A stretch of 64,000 nt of DNA from Patescibacterium sp964540895 (GCA_964540895.1 CAZIOP010000001.1:124001-188000); one strand, 5' to 3'; positions 44,944 to 53,535 are shown, counted from the first letter of the stretch. Made by a program: numbers and translations. Notes: generated by a model not told the origin, from the sequence alone.

Positions 44944-46275
44944 TTATGATGGTTTACGTACGGAGTGAAACTTAGCACGAGAATGAAATTTCTTTGGACC
45001 AAAAGAGTGACTAGGTTTAGCTGATCGACGGAAGTTATTACGTGGTCCACGTTCTGAGTTTTGAGGAGTTGTTCGACGATTTTTGGAAAAAGATGGTTTC
45101 GAGTAAGGTGATCTGTTGCGAGTAGGATTTGAGGGACGAGACAGGGGAGCATCAAGGGTGCCTTTGGTACCTTTTCGAACCGGAAGTGTTTTCTTAATCA
45201 ATCGTTCAATATTTTTAACATCATTTTGTTGATGAGGCATGGCAAAGGAAATGGCATGGCCAGCTAATTCAGCTCGGCCTGTTCGACCAATACGATGTAC
45301 ATAGTCTTCAGCATTTTCTGGTAAGTCATAGTTAATAACTAATTCAATACCTTTGACATCAATACCACGAGCAGCAATATCAGTTGCTACTAAAACTCGG
45401 TAACGTCCAACTTTAAAACCTTCTAAGGCCTCCCGTCGTTGAGCTAAAGAACGATTCGAATGAATTTCAGCTGATTTGTGATTAGCAATTTTTAAAGCTT
45501 TGGCAATTTTTTTAGCTTCATGTTTGGTACGAGTGAAAACTAAGACGCTACCACGATACTCTGCTAAGACTGTTTCTAGAACACTCATTTTATTTGCCTT
45601 TTCAACAAAAAATATTTCTTGAGTGACATTTTTACTAGCGCTACCAGCCGGAGCTACTTCAACCCGAATAGGTAATTGCATATGGGCGGCGGCTAAGGCA
45701 ACAATACGTGTTGGCATAGTGGCTGAGAATAACATAGTCTGACGTTTCTTTGGTAGTTTTTCTAGAATGATTTTAATTTGAGGCATAAAACCCATATCCA
45801 GCATACGATCAGCTTCATCTAGAACGAGAATAGAAGTAGTATCTAGTTTTACAGTACGTCGTTCCATATGATCAATTAAACGACCAGGAGTAGCAATAAT
45901 AATATGAGCTTTGGCTTTTAAGCGGCGTAATTGACGATCAAAATTTTCTCCACCAATTAAGACAGCTGTTTTTAGGCCAAAGGAACGACCAATCTTTTGT
46001 AGTGATTCATCAACTTGAACAGCTAATTCTCGAGTCGGCACAATTACTAGACCCTGGCCACCATCACGAGCCAGGCGTTGTAGCATAGGAATACCAAAAG
46101 CTAGAGTTTTACCAGTACCGGTTTGGGCAATGCCAATAATGTCCTTTCCTTCAATACCAAAGGGGATGGATTGTTGTTGAATAGGCGTTGGGGCGTTAAA
46201 GCGGTTTTTTATTAGGACATCAAGCAATTTAGGAGCAATTCCTAAACCCTGGAAGTCTGTGGAGGGTTGATTCAT
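44944..46275 (-). CDS. DEAD-box RNA helicase (RhlE/CsdA-like)
   Basis: 443 residues. Q motif (FNAPTPIQQQSIPFG), Walker A AQTGTGKT, PTRELAVQ, TPGRL, DEADRMLDMGF, SATMP, then the second RecA domain with ATDIAARGID and HRIGRTGRA. A C-terminal tail of about 80 residues rich in Arg, Lys, Ser and Pro probably anchors RNA. Likely role in ribosome assembly or RNA turnover. Confidence 0.95.
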   Translation of the reverse strand: MNQPSTDFQGLGIAPKLLDVLIKNRFNAPTPIQQQSIPFGIEGKDIIGIAQTGTGKTLAFGIPMLQRLARDGGQGLVIVPTRELAVQVDESLQKIGRSFGLKTAVLIGGENFDRQLRRLKAKAHIIIATPGRLIDHMERRTVKLDTTSILVLDEADRMLDMGFMPQIKIILEKLPKKRQTMLFSATMPTRIVALAAAHMQLPIRVEVAPAGSASKNVTQEIFFVEKANKMSVLETVLAEYRGSVLVFTRTKHEAKKIAKALKIANHKSAEIHSNRSLAQRREALEGFKVGRYRVLVATDIAARGIDVKGIELVINYDLPENAEDYVHRIGRTGRAELAGHAISFAMPHQQNDVKNIERLIKKTLPVRKGTKGTLDAPLSRPSNPTRNRSPYSKPSFSKNRRTTPQNSERGPRNNFRRSAKPSHSFGPKKFHSRAKFHSVRKPS

Positions 46276-46349
46276 ACGTAAGGATTATTGGGCTAAAGTT
46301 ACTTATTTAGTATAGGCGTAGTAGTCTATAAAGGCAATGTATGACTAAC

Positions 46350-46378
46350 TTGACAGAAATGAGGTTTTAGAGTAATTT
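46350..46378 (+). promoter_or_regulatory. Promoter of the hypothetical gene at 46430
   Basis: TTGACA, 17-base spacer, TAATTT; start about 45 bases before the ATG. Confidence 0.6.
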
Positions 46379-46429
46379 CAATAATTATTTTGTCCTTAAA
46401 CATAACAAATTAAGAAAAGAGGTAACTTA

Positions 46430-46822
46430 ATGAATAATAAGGAAAGTCAGTCTTTATCATACTCTCAGGTTAAAAGATTTATTAGTCAAATAAAGAAGAT
46501 TTTAAAACAATATACTAATAATCATCTTTTATATAGCACAACCCGTACTTTGTTAAAATCTTTATTTAAAAACCTTGGTTGGACAATATGTCCTATTAAA
46601 GACTTCGGGTCAGGTAAGATTTTAATTGTTAGTAAGATTTCTATTAATTCTAATTCGGAATTTCCGTCAGCAGCTAAAATTATAAATGAAAAAATATTCT
46701 GTATTTTTTATAAAGACGGTACAGCATCTTTAAAAAAACAAAATGTTTTTATAAGTTCTGATATAGAAGTTAATCATCTTAACTATTCTCAAGTTTTAGA
46801 TTTAATTTTAAAAAATATTTAA
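46430..46822 (+). CDS. Hypothetical protein (130 aa)
   Basis: Soluble alpha/beta-looking protein, Lys/Ser/Asn/Ile-rich, with a basic helical N-terminal half and KIFCIFYKDGTASL near residue 88. It has its own promoter and a moderate GAGGT site. No recognised domain. A structured intergenic element and terminator follow. Confidence 0.55.
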   Translation: MNNKESQSLSYSQVKRFISQIKKILKQYTNNHLLYSTTRTLLKSLFKNLGWTICPIKDFGSGKILIVSKISINSNSEFPSAAKIINEKIFCIFYKDGTASLKKQNVFISSDIEVNHLNYSQVLDLILKNI

Positions 46823-46862
46823 ATCAAATTAACAGTAAAATGAATAGAGAACATTTGTTTTT

Positions 46863-46935
46863 TTCACCTCCACTACTCCAGAGGAGTAAGTCACATCGAC
46901 GGTATGTACATCCGTTTATTGACCGTGGAGGTGAA
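46863..46935 (+). ncRNA. Structured intergenic RNA element with an anti-Shine-Dalgarno-like arm
   Basis: An 11-pair perfect outer stem (TTCACCTCCAC at 46863-46873 with GTGGAGGTGAA at 46925-46935) encloses two smaller hairpins: TACTCC-AGA-GGAGTA and ACGG...CCGT. The 5' arm contains CACCTCC, the sequence of the 16S rRNA 3' tail. It lies in the same transcript as the hypothetical gene before a terminator. No known family recognised; strand is inferred from the terminator. Confidence 0.45.
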
Positions 46936-46942
46936 TATTTAT

Positions 46943-46985
46943 AAAGATCTTATCAATAAATAATTGGTGAGATCTTTTTATTTTA
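46943..46985 (+). terminator. Long intrinsic terminator
   Basis: 14-pair stem (AAAGATCTTATCAA / TTGGTGAGATCTTT, two wobble pairs) with a seven-base loop and a T-run. It directly follows the structured element and abuts the end of lexA. Confidence 0.82.
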
Positions 46986-47606
46986 CATAGGAACTACACA
47001 TACTACTCGACCACAAATTGCTCCTTCTGTAGCAATAATTGGTTTATGACTATCATCACTTGATTCGGGAGCCAACATAATTGCACCATCACCTTTAAAT
47101 AGTTTTTTAATGGTGGCTTTGTCATCAATGACTGCTACTACGCGGTCGCCTTGTTCATAGCCATCTTGTTTCCGAATCAAGACTAAAGAGTTGTCGTTAA
47201 TGCCAGCTTTGTTCATTGAGGTACCGGAGGTTTTTAATAAGTAATACTCGCTTGGAGTATTTTTGATAAGTGAGTTATCAACTGGTAGATATTCTTCAAT
47301 ATTGTTATCAGCAAAAAATTCAGGTGTACCACAGGAAGCCATACCAAGCAGAGGAATTAAAGCTGTAGTAGCACTAATAGATTCAGATGGGTCTAATAAT
47401 TCAATACTACGAGCATTACGGTTTTTTGTAATATAACCTTTTTCACGTAAGGCTTCGAGATACTGACTAACTGAACGAGTAGAACGAAAGCCCAAGCTGT
47501 CTTGAATCTCCTCAATAGTAGGAGCGACAGAGTAGTCTTGTAAGTACATATTAATATAATCCAAGACTCGCTTTTGCTTTAATGTTAAATTTTTGGTATA
47601 TTTCAT
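46983..47606 (-). CDS. lexA: LexA-type SOS repressor
   Basis: 207 residues. N-terminal winged helix (TLKQKRVLDYINMYLQDY...RSTRSVSQYLEALREKGYI), then the S24 autoprotease: cleavage site as Cys-Gly in MASCGTPEF (Ala-Gly in most LexA), nucleophile Ser in KTSGTSMN and general-base Lys in DKATIKKLF. It should repress damage-induced genes until RecA-stimulated self-cleavage. Divergent from a Y-family polymerase module. Confidence 0.9.
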   Translation of the reverse strand: MKYTKNLTLKQKRVLDYINMYLQDYSVAPTIEEIQDSLGFRSTRSVSQYLEALREKGYITKNRNARSIELLDPSESISATTALIPLLGMASCGTPEFFADNNIEEYLPVDNSLIKNTPSEYYLLKTSGTSMNKAGINDNSLVLIRKQDGYEQGDRVVAVIDDKATIKKLFKGDGAIMLAPESSDDSHKPIIATEGAICGRVVCVVPM

Positions 47607-47607
47607 A

Positions 47608-47620
47608 ATACATTAAGTAT
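47608..47620. promoter_or_regulatory. Candidate LexA operator
   Basis: The interrupted palindrome ATAC-N5-GTAT overlaps the lexA -10 element, a position suited to autorepression. No second copy was found, so support is weak. Confidence 0.3.
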
Positions 47621-47644
47621 ACAAAAGTAAAAATATAAAGACAA
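47616..47644 (-). promoter_or_regulatory. Promoter of lexA
   Basis: On the - strand: TTGTCT, 17-base spacer, TATACT, ten bases from the ATG. Confidence 0.55.
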
Positions 47645-47682
47645 GACCTTAAATTTATTTAATATTAGGTAAAAACAAATAT

Positions 47683-47799
47683 ATGCGTATTTCTAAAGTG
47701 AAAACATCAGCTGTGGATAAGTCAGTTTGGAGTAGTAACTATCAGCGTTTTCAGGCAGACTTAACTACTATTTTTCTAATTATATGTTTGAAAAAATAA
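47683..47799 (+). CDS. Possible small ORF upstream of the polymerase module (38 aa)
   Basis: Starts in the favoured TATATG context and encodes 38 residues ending LIICLKK; its TAA overlaps the start of the 82-residue gene. It may be a leader peptide or chance. No family recognised. Confidence 0.3.
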   Translation: MRISKVKTSAVDKSVWSSNYQRFQADLTTIFLIICLKK

Positions 47800-48032
47800 A
47801 TGAACCAGTAGAAGTAATGGTTAAATTCTATCGTCGTAATGTTTTTCCAACTTTTTTTCGTTGGCGTCAAAAAACCTACAAGGTAGAAAAAGTAAATTTA
47901 GTACATCATGAAGGTCATGGTGATGATAAAATATACTATTTCAGTGTGTCTGATAATGCTAATTTTTTTCGATTAGCTTTTTCCACTAAAGATTTAGGTT
48001 GGAGATTAGAAGAATTATACTTTGAAGGTTAA
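47784..48032 (+). CDS. Small protein coupled to Y-family polymerase (82 aa)
   Basis: 82 residues with conserved-looking aromatic content (MVKFYRRNVFPTFFRWRQKTYKVEKVNLVHHEG, then FRLAFSTKDLGWRLEE). I am reminded of DUF6504-like proteins that accompany ImuB/DinB genes, but cannot confirm it. It is 18 bases before the polymerase gene and divergent from lexA, so probably part of an SOS module. Confidence 0.6.
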   Translation: MFEKINEPVEVMVKFYRRNVFPTFFRWRQKTYKVEKVNLVHHEGHGDDKIYYFSVSDNANFFRLAFSTKDLGWRLEELYFEG

Positions 48033-48050
48033 TCTAAAAAACATATATGT

Positions 48051-49268
48051 ATGCACCGATTTATCCTGCACATCGACATGAATTCATATTTTGCCTCAGT
48101 GGAGCAGCAAGCCAATCCTTTTTTACGTGGGAAGTCAGTTGGAGTTTGTGCCTATCTATCACCAACCGGAACAATCATTGCTTCATCAGTTGAGGCTAAA
48201 GCCAAAGGTATTCGTACAGCCTTTCGAGTAACAGATGCTAAACTACTTGATCCTGATATAGTACTAGTTGAGAATGAACCAGCTAAATATCGAACAGTAA
48301 CTACTAAAATTTTTTCAATTTTAAAAGAATATACAGATAATTTTGAACCGTATAGTATTGATGAAGCCTTTATTGATGTTACTAATGCAGTGAATACCTA
48401 TGAAGCAACAGTAATAATTGGTGAAGAAATTCGACAACGAATTTTTTCTGAAGTAGGTGAGTGGTTGAAATGTTCAATTGGTATTTCTTGGACAAAATTT
48501 TTAGCCAAGTTTGCCGGTGATACCGCACCAAAAGGTGGTACTAAAGTTATTACGCCAGAGAATCTTGCAGAGAGCTTGGATTGTCCAGTAACTGAAGCTT
48601 GGGGGATTGCCAAGGGTATGGAGCGACGATTACGACTACTCGGTATTACAACTCTAAATGAACTTCGATTAGCTGATTCAATTCGTTTAAAGAAAAATTT
48701 AGGAATGTATGGCTATTATTGTTGGGCTAATGTAAATGGGCAAGAGATATCATTTGTAACTAAAGGCGCGGCTCCACCAAAATCAATTGGTCATTCATAT
48801 TGCTTACCTAAACAAACAACAGATCATGAATATTTAGATAAGATTTTATATAAATTATGTGAGAAAACTGGACGACGTCTGCGAGAAAAAGATTTACAGG
48901 CCGGACGGTTATCATTACATCTTTCATTACGGTCAGGAGAATCGCTACAAGAAAGTGAAACTATACTAGAGCCTCTTTTCACTACCGAAGAGATTTTTAG
49001 TTTGGCAATGAAGCATTTTCAGAAAATGGAATTGAGTGTTTCAATACGGATGATGGCAGTGTCGGTTAGTAGATTATCACCAGTGAGTGGCCAGTTATCA
49101 TTGTTTGTAAAGAATACTAAAGGACGATCAGTGACTGAGGCCTTAGATATTATTAATGATAAATACGGTGAATATACAGTGATTAAAGGAGCAATGCTGG
49201 GAACTGAAGGACTAGCTCATGATCGGATTGGGTTTAGGAAAACAATTAGTTTTGTTGAGAGTGAATAA
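48051..49268 (+). CDS. dinB: Y-family DNA polymerase (DinB/Pol IV-like)
   Basis: 405 residues. LHIDMNSYFASVEQQANP carries the first metal-binding Asp. VCAYLSPTGTIIASSVEAKAKGIRT, YSIDEAFIDVT (catalytic Asp-Glu) and CSIGISWTKFLAKFAGDTAPK are the other palm motifs. The little-finger domain covers about 240-350. It performs translesion synthesis. UmuC-like assignment cannot be excluded. Divergent from lexA. Confidence 0.9.
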   Translation: MHRFILHIDMNSYFASVEQQANPFLRGKSVGVCAYLSPTGTIIASSVEAKAKGIRTAFRVTDAKLLDPDIVLVENEPAKYRTVTTKIFSILKEYTDNFEPYSIDEAFIDVTNAVNTYEATVIIGEEIRQRIFSEVGEWLKCSIGISWTKFLAKFAGDTAPKGGTKVITPENLAESLDCPVTEAWGIAKGMERRLRLLGITTLNELRLADSIRLKKNLGMYGYYCWANVNGQEISFVTKGAAPPKSIGHSYCLPKQTTDHEYLDKILYKLCEKTGRRLREKDLQAGRLSLHLSLRSGESLQESETILEPLFTTEEIFSLAMKHFQKMELSVSIRMMAVSVSRLSPVSGQLSLFVKNTKGRSVTEALDIINDKYGEYTVIKGAMLGTEGLAHDRIGFRKTISFVESE

Positions 49269-49313
49269 ATAATATTACTTTATTAAGAAATAAATTTTGA
49301 TATACTAACTTGT

Positions 49314-49793
49314 ATGGAGGGCGTATTAAATTACGAAAAAATTAAAAATGACGCACAGTACTTTTACAGTAATGTGCACTATGTATTTTGCCCTGCTTTT
49401 AATCAGAAAATCCAATTCACAGCAGAAGGATTTAATCATATAGTTTTTAAACGTCAGCGTTTAGAGCGTGATCGCTCTTCTCAAATATTACGTTTTAAGC
49501 TTCTATTTTTAGCAGTTAAGCTCTTGAAAATCTCTACCACATTTCAAGAATTTGAAGAAACAATTAAAGAATTTCAAGTAATGAGCTATAAGAAGCGATT
49601 CTTGAAAAATAAACCAGTGCGTTATTGGTGAGTTATTGCTATCATTGAGGGTCGTAAAATAAAGGTCATTATTAGACAAGTTGGTGATAATGGTATGTTA
49701 CACTTTTGGAGTATTGTTCCTGACTGGGTAACAAATAAATATAGAGATATTAAATTTTATACTACTATGAAGGGTAAGCCTGACGAAGATTAG
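49314..49793 (+). pseudogene. Small CPR-type hypothetical gene interrupted by an in-frame TGA
   Basis: The first part (49314-49631) encodes 105 residues (YVFCPAFNQKIQFTAEGFNHIVFKRQ...) and stops at TGA within YW-TGA-VIAII. The same frame continues without a break for 53 more codons (GRKIKVIIRQVGDN, HFWSIVPDW, GKPDED) to TAG at 49791-49793. The joined product resembles a widespread CPR small-protein family ending in a FWS-x-x-P-x-W motif, perhaps a RelE/barnase-like nuclease fold (recalled, not checked). TGA stops other genes here, so this is a nonsense mutation, a sequence error or readthrough. Confidence 0.65.
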
Positions 49794-49804
49794 TTAAATA
49801 AAAA

Positions 49805-49826
49805 AACCGTCATTTGACGGTATTTT
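49805..49826 (+). terminator. Intrinsic terminator
   Basis: ACCGTC-ATTT-GACGGT hairpin between A-run and T-run. Confidence 0.75.
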
Positions 49827-49830
49827 TATA

Positions 49831-49881
49831 GTGCCTGCCTTCAGCTTATTAAGCCGAATAGGGCTGACGCCCCACAAGCAC
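49831..49881. repeat. Three-way-junction-like inverted repeats
   Basis: Outer GTGC / GCAC arms enclose hairpins GCTT-ATT-AAGC and GGGC-TGAC-GCCC. No gene here. Could be a small RNA or a processed 3' structure; strand not determined. Confidence 0.35.
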
Positions 49882-49929
49882 ATTTGAAGTATACTTTAGA
49901 ATTAGCTAAATAGCAAGAAGTAATATTTA

Positions 49930-50001
49930 AAAATCACCCCGCAGTCCCAGTATCGACAACCAGGAGGGTGGTTGGCAATACTGAGATAACAGGGTGATTT
50001 T
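49930..50001 (-). terminator. Long compound hairpin downstream of the sensory operon
   Basis: Ten-pair perfect outer stem AAAATCACCC / GGGTGATTTT enclosing CAGTAT / ATACTG and CAACC / GGTTG arms, with an AGGAGGGT loop (+ strand reading). On the - strand it ends in GGGGTGATTTTT, so it can terminate the operon at 54280-50045. Its interior is more elaborate than a simple terminator. Confidence 0.55.
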
Positions 50002-50044
50002 ACTAGAATATATACAGAAATAGTAGAAAAAAAGAAAGTAAAAG

Positions 50045-51986
50045 TCAAGAGTGAAACGAGGTTAAAAAGTCTCGAATATCTTTTTTAGTAGAAGTTATTT
50101 GATCAACAGATTTTATTAAGGGAGATAATAGTTTTTGGAAATAAGTAAGATCTTTTATAAGATTTAATTGTTTGATTTTGTTCAAATCTGTTTGGGCATT
50201 TTCTATGTATTTATTAATTTCTTTAGCTACTATCATAATATGCTCTTCCCAAAATAGTTTTTGGAGATTTGGTTTTTCTGTATCGAAATTTAGGGATATA
50301 TGATTAGGATTATGCTTAAAATAAAGATACATAAGGGGAATACTCACACTATTTAAGAAACCTTTATCTAAATCTTCTTGCCAATCATGAGCGTCATCAT
50401 GTAGTTGTCTAGCTGCTAAGTAGTTTTTGAAAAAAGATAGAGTAAAATGTATTTCTTTAGAATCTATCGTATAATCTAGCGATAACAGAATAGCAATAGG
50501 TCCAAAAGCATGGGGCAATGATTTTTCATATAGTAGCTGTTTGGGATATATAGTTAATTTTTCTTTATTTATTATTTTTTCTTTCGACAACTGACAATGT
50601 ATACTTTCCCTGGCGTTAGCTTTTTCCATATTATCCATTAGTCTTTGAAATAGATTAAAGGCATCAATAGGTAATATCTCTTTGTAGTTACTTACAAGTT
50701 CACGTAAACAGAGATTCGCGATAGGTAATAGTTCTGGACCACCATCATGATCCATAATATTGTCATATATCATATAGGCTAACCAACCATAGAGGTTAAT
50801 GTTACCTAAAGTTATTAACAATCCTTTTGATATTAGTTGACTTGATCGTAATGTTTGAGAAAAGAAATACGGGAGAAGGGTAATTTGATGATTAGAGTCT
50901 TTCGTTAATATCATTTCAAGTAGAGTATTTGTCTTATAGATTGTTTCTTTAGGAAAGAAAGTTAAGCGATCTTTAATATTATTTATGATGGTTGTTTGTA
51001 TATTTCTCATCTCTTTACTCTTGTTTTGTAGAGATATGTTTGTAATATTATTTTGTGCTTTGTCCCATAGAGTCAAGGCTTCTAAAGCAAAAGCAGCGGT
51101 TAGAACTGGTGCACCATTATATATGGTTTTCTCTTTATTATTTTCAATATATAACGGATAGGCGTGCCATACATTTTTTATGGCAATTTTTTCTAAGTGA
51201 TTAATAGCTTTAGTTAGTAGGTTCTTATTAGTTTTTGCTCGTAATAGAGAAGAAGTCGCCAAGGAGGTCAGTAAATCATTCTCCCAAAGTCCATCTTTGT
51301 TTTGACGGTTTAAAAGAAAAGCACAGAAGTTTCTAGTTAGGGGACCTGAATAAAAGCGAGAGATAAAATATATAATAGCTTCTGGGATGTGGTAATACCG
51401 AGAAATATAGTTTTCAGAAACTATAATATTCTCAATATATTCTTGCAGCAGAGGTAAATTGATATTATGTAGTTTTAGAAAATAACCGATATTGGCATTA
51501 ACCACTGGATCAATATCTTTCCATTTACTAGTTTGTTTGTTGAGTAGCCAGGTATAATATGGTCCACCTGGGATACTTTCTGAAGAGATTAAGAGTTTAG
51601 TAATGTGTCCAAAAACCTCAGGGGTAATTATTTCTTTTTTGTAGAGATATAAGGTAATGAGAGCACAGACAGTATCATCCCAATCATTGGGATAGGGATT
51701 TGTTTTTTTTATGTGTGGAGTTATTTTGCCAATAATTCCATGACCAGTCAGAATTTTTCTCTGATAACAAAAAATTAAGAGCCGGATTAATAATAGCTTG
51801 AGCTTCAGGTAGATATGATATTTCCTTAAGACACGTAAGAATGAGAGAAGTGGTGAAAGTTGTTGAAAGAGGAGTTGGAGTTTTTTTAGAATCTAGAGAT
51901 AATGCAAACGACAGAAAACTACCGTTTGAATTTTGATTGGTTTTTATAAACTGTAATAGGAGGGTATAGACAGTACCCGTTATCAT
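50045..51986 (-). CDS. Isoprenoid synthase/terpene cyclase-like two-domain protein, frameshifted at an A8 run
   Basis: Two - strand frames (51986-51684 and 51661-50045) join into one protein of about 646 residues if one A is removed from the A8 run (T8 on +, about 51703-51710). The joined N-terminal half resembles alpha-alpha toroid cyclase/prenyltransferase repeats and has DWDDT at residues 101-105, like the class II DxDD motif. The C-terminal half has two Asp-rich motifs of class I isoprenoid synthases: YDNIMDHDGGPELLP (about 408-412) and QLHDDAHDWQEDL (about 530-534). Its ATG overlaps the kinase TGA (ATGA), so it is coupled to it. A role in prenylating the peptide at 53434 is proposed by analogy with ComQ; independent terpenoid synthesis is the alternative. 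Confidence 0.65.
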
Positions 51987-53425
51987 ACCGAGTTTGTATG
52001 TTCTGGGATGATAATAGTAAATGTTGTACCTGTTTGAATTTTACTATCTACACTAATAGCTCCATTAAAATCATCAGTAACAATAGTTTTAACCATAGAA
52101 AGGCCTAGACCCATGCCTTTTGAAGTTGGTTTGGTAGAGAAGAATGGTTCAAATATTCGTGGTAGTATTTCTTCGGCAATTCCTTGACCATGGTCACTAA
52201 TAGTTATGTGTATATAACTATCTAGTATTGAGGCATGCACTGTAATTGGTAAATTTTTAGGAAGATTATTATCTTGATTATAACTATCAAAGGCATTTGA
52301 GATTAAATTAGTAATGATTTGTTGGAATTTATGATAGTTGCCGTATATTGTTATTTCTTTGTCACTTGAAAAAATTAATGGAATATTGCTAACAAGTGAT
52401 TTGTGTGAGAATAGTTTAAAAACATCAGTTATAATTTTTCCTATTGAGAATAAGGTGATTGCTCCTTCTGATCTAATTTGATTACCAATAATATTAATGA
52501 GTCCGTCCATCTTTTCACTAGCTATTACGGCTCGGTGTAAATCTTCTTTAACGATTCGTACGTCAGGGTGGATTGATTCTTTGATGTTACTTAAATTTAG
52601 AGCTACTGAAGTTAAAGGATTTATTAAATCATGGAATAAACCAGAAGACAATCTGCCGAATTCGGCAAAGCGATATAGTTGAGATATTTTTTCACTTTGA
52701 GCTATCTCTAATTCTTTAGTTCGTTCAGCAATAGTGACTTCCAATGAATCCCGCTCAGCTCGTAATTCTTTTTCAGAACTTCTTGCTCGCCTTAATGATT
52801 TTTCTATTTCTCGACTGGAAAGCCAGGAAACAATAGCAATAACTAAAAGGATGATCGAATATTCAATTAAGTCAGACAACACCAAGACCTCATGTCGCCA
52901 ATGCGGTAAACTGTTCAATCGGACTTCGTTGTAACCAAAAAATAGTAAGGATAATATTGAAATCCCTGTAATCATTATACCCATTCGGCTACTAAGTAGA
53001 ATTGAAGAGATTGTAATTAAGAGTGCGTAACTAAGAATCACGGCTGGTAAAATAACTCCCCAGCGAAAGGCACCATATGATGTTCCCAGTAAATACAATA
53101 TAACTAAACAGTATGAAACGAATGTTATTTTACCTAAGCGAGAAGCAATAAATAGACTAATGAATAGGAGCGTTATTAGAGAAAATGGTAGTAAGTTTAT
53201 ATAATTTTCTGTTGAGCGATCACCTAAATGAGAGGACAGAACAATAATATTTGAACAGATAATGAGAAGAATTGAGCCCAGTAAAATTAAGTTAAGAATA
53301 AATTCTCGACGTCTTGTATCTTCATCAATTGATTTTGGTTGAATCAGAAATCTGTATAAAAAAATTAAAAAATTTTTTAATTTTATACTATATATTTTAT
53401 TAAGAGAGGGAATATTTCTTTTCAT
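51983..53425 (-). CDS. Membrane sensor histidine kinase
   Basis: 480 residues. Six predicted transmembrane helices in the first 215 residues without an extended extracellular domain, then a coiled-coil linker (RARSSEKELRAERDSLE). The dimerisation/phosphoacceptor helix has GLFHDLINPLTSV as H-box. The ATPase domain shows N-box ITNLISNAFDSY, G1 DHGQGIAEE, F-box EPFFSTKP and G2 GMGLGLSMVK. The polytopic sensor resembles peptide-sensing kinases (ComP/AgrC-like layout), though its catalytic part is HisKA-type rather than HisKA_3. It starts eight bases after the small peptide gene and overlaps the cyclase-like gene by four bases. Confidence 0.92.
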   Translation of the reverse strand: MKRNIPSLNKIYSIKLKNFLIFLYRFLIQPKSIDEDTRRREFILNLILLGSILLIICSNIIVLSSHLGDRSTENYINLLPFSLITLLFISLFIASRLGKITFVSYCLVILYLLGTSYGAFRWGVILPAVILSYALLITISSILLSSRMGIMITGISILSLLFFGYNEVRLNSLPHWRHEVLVLSDLIEYSIILLVIAIVSWLSSREIEKSLRRARSSEKELRAERDSLEVTIAERTKELEIAQSEKISQLYRFAEFGRLSSGLFHDLINPLTSVALNLSNIKESIHPDVRIVKEDLHRAVIASEKMDGLINIIGNQIRSEGAITLFSIGKIITDVFKLFSHKSLVSNIPLIFSSDKEITIYGNYHKFQQIITNLISNAFDSYNQDNNLPKNLPITVHASILDSYIHITISDHGQGIAEEILPRIFEPFFSTKPTSKGMGLGLSMVKTIVTDDFNGAISVDSKIQTGTTFTIIIPEHTNSV

Positions 53426-53433
53426 ACGGCAGA

Positions 53434-53535
53434 TTAGCTGCCCCAGGGTAGAAAGGGTATTTCAACGGTTACTATTTCCGGAAGTATAGGCCTAACGGAA
53501 GTATTAACTAATATTTGTTCAATTACTTTTTCCAT
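53434..53535 (-). CDS. Small peptide gene between response regulator and kinase (candidate pheromone precursor, 33 aa)
   Basis: ATG at 53535 to TAA at 53434. The product begins MEKVIEQILVNTSV, continues RPILPEIVTVEI and ends PFLPWGS. It has no Cys, a single Trp third from the end and no signal peptide. The stop is eight bases before the kinase ATG and its start is 82 bases after the regulator stop, so it lies inside the operon. ComX pheromones of Bacillus are cut from the C-terminus of a precursor and carry an isoprenylated Trp (for example ending RQWGD). The Trp-Gly-x ending and the neighbouring isoprenoid-synthase-like gene suggest an analogous signal. Chance ORF is possible. Confidence 0.5.
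   Translation of the reverse strand: MEKVIEQILVNTSVRPILPEIVTVEIPFLPWGS

Noticed and set aside
49314..49793. Alternative genetic code (UGA as glycine)
   Set aside because: Several clear genes end in TGA at the expected position, and prfB with its UGA-dependent frameshift is present.
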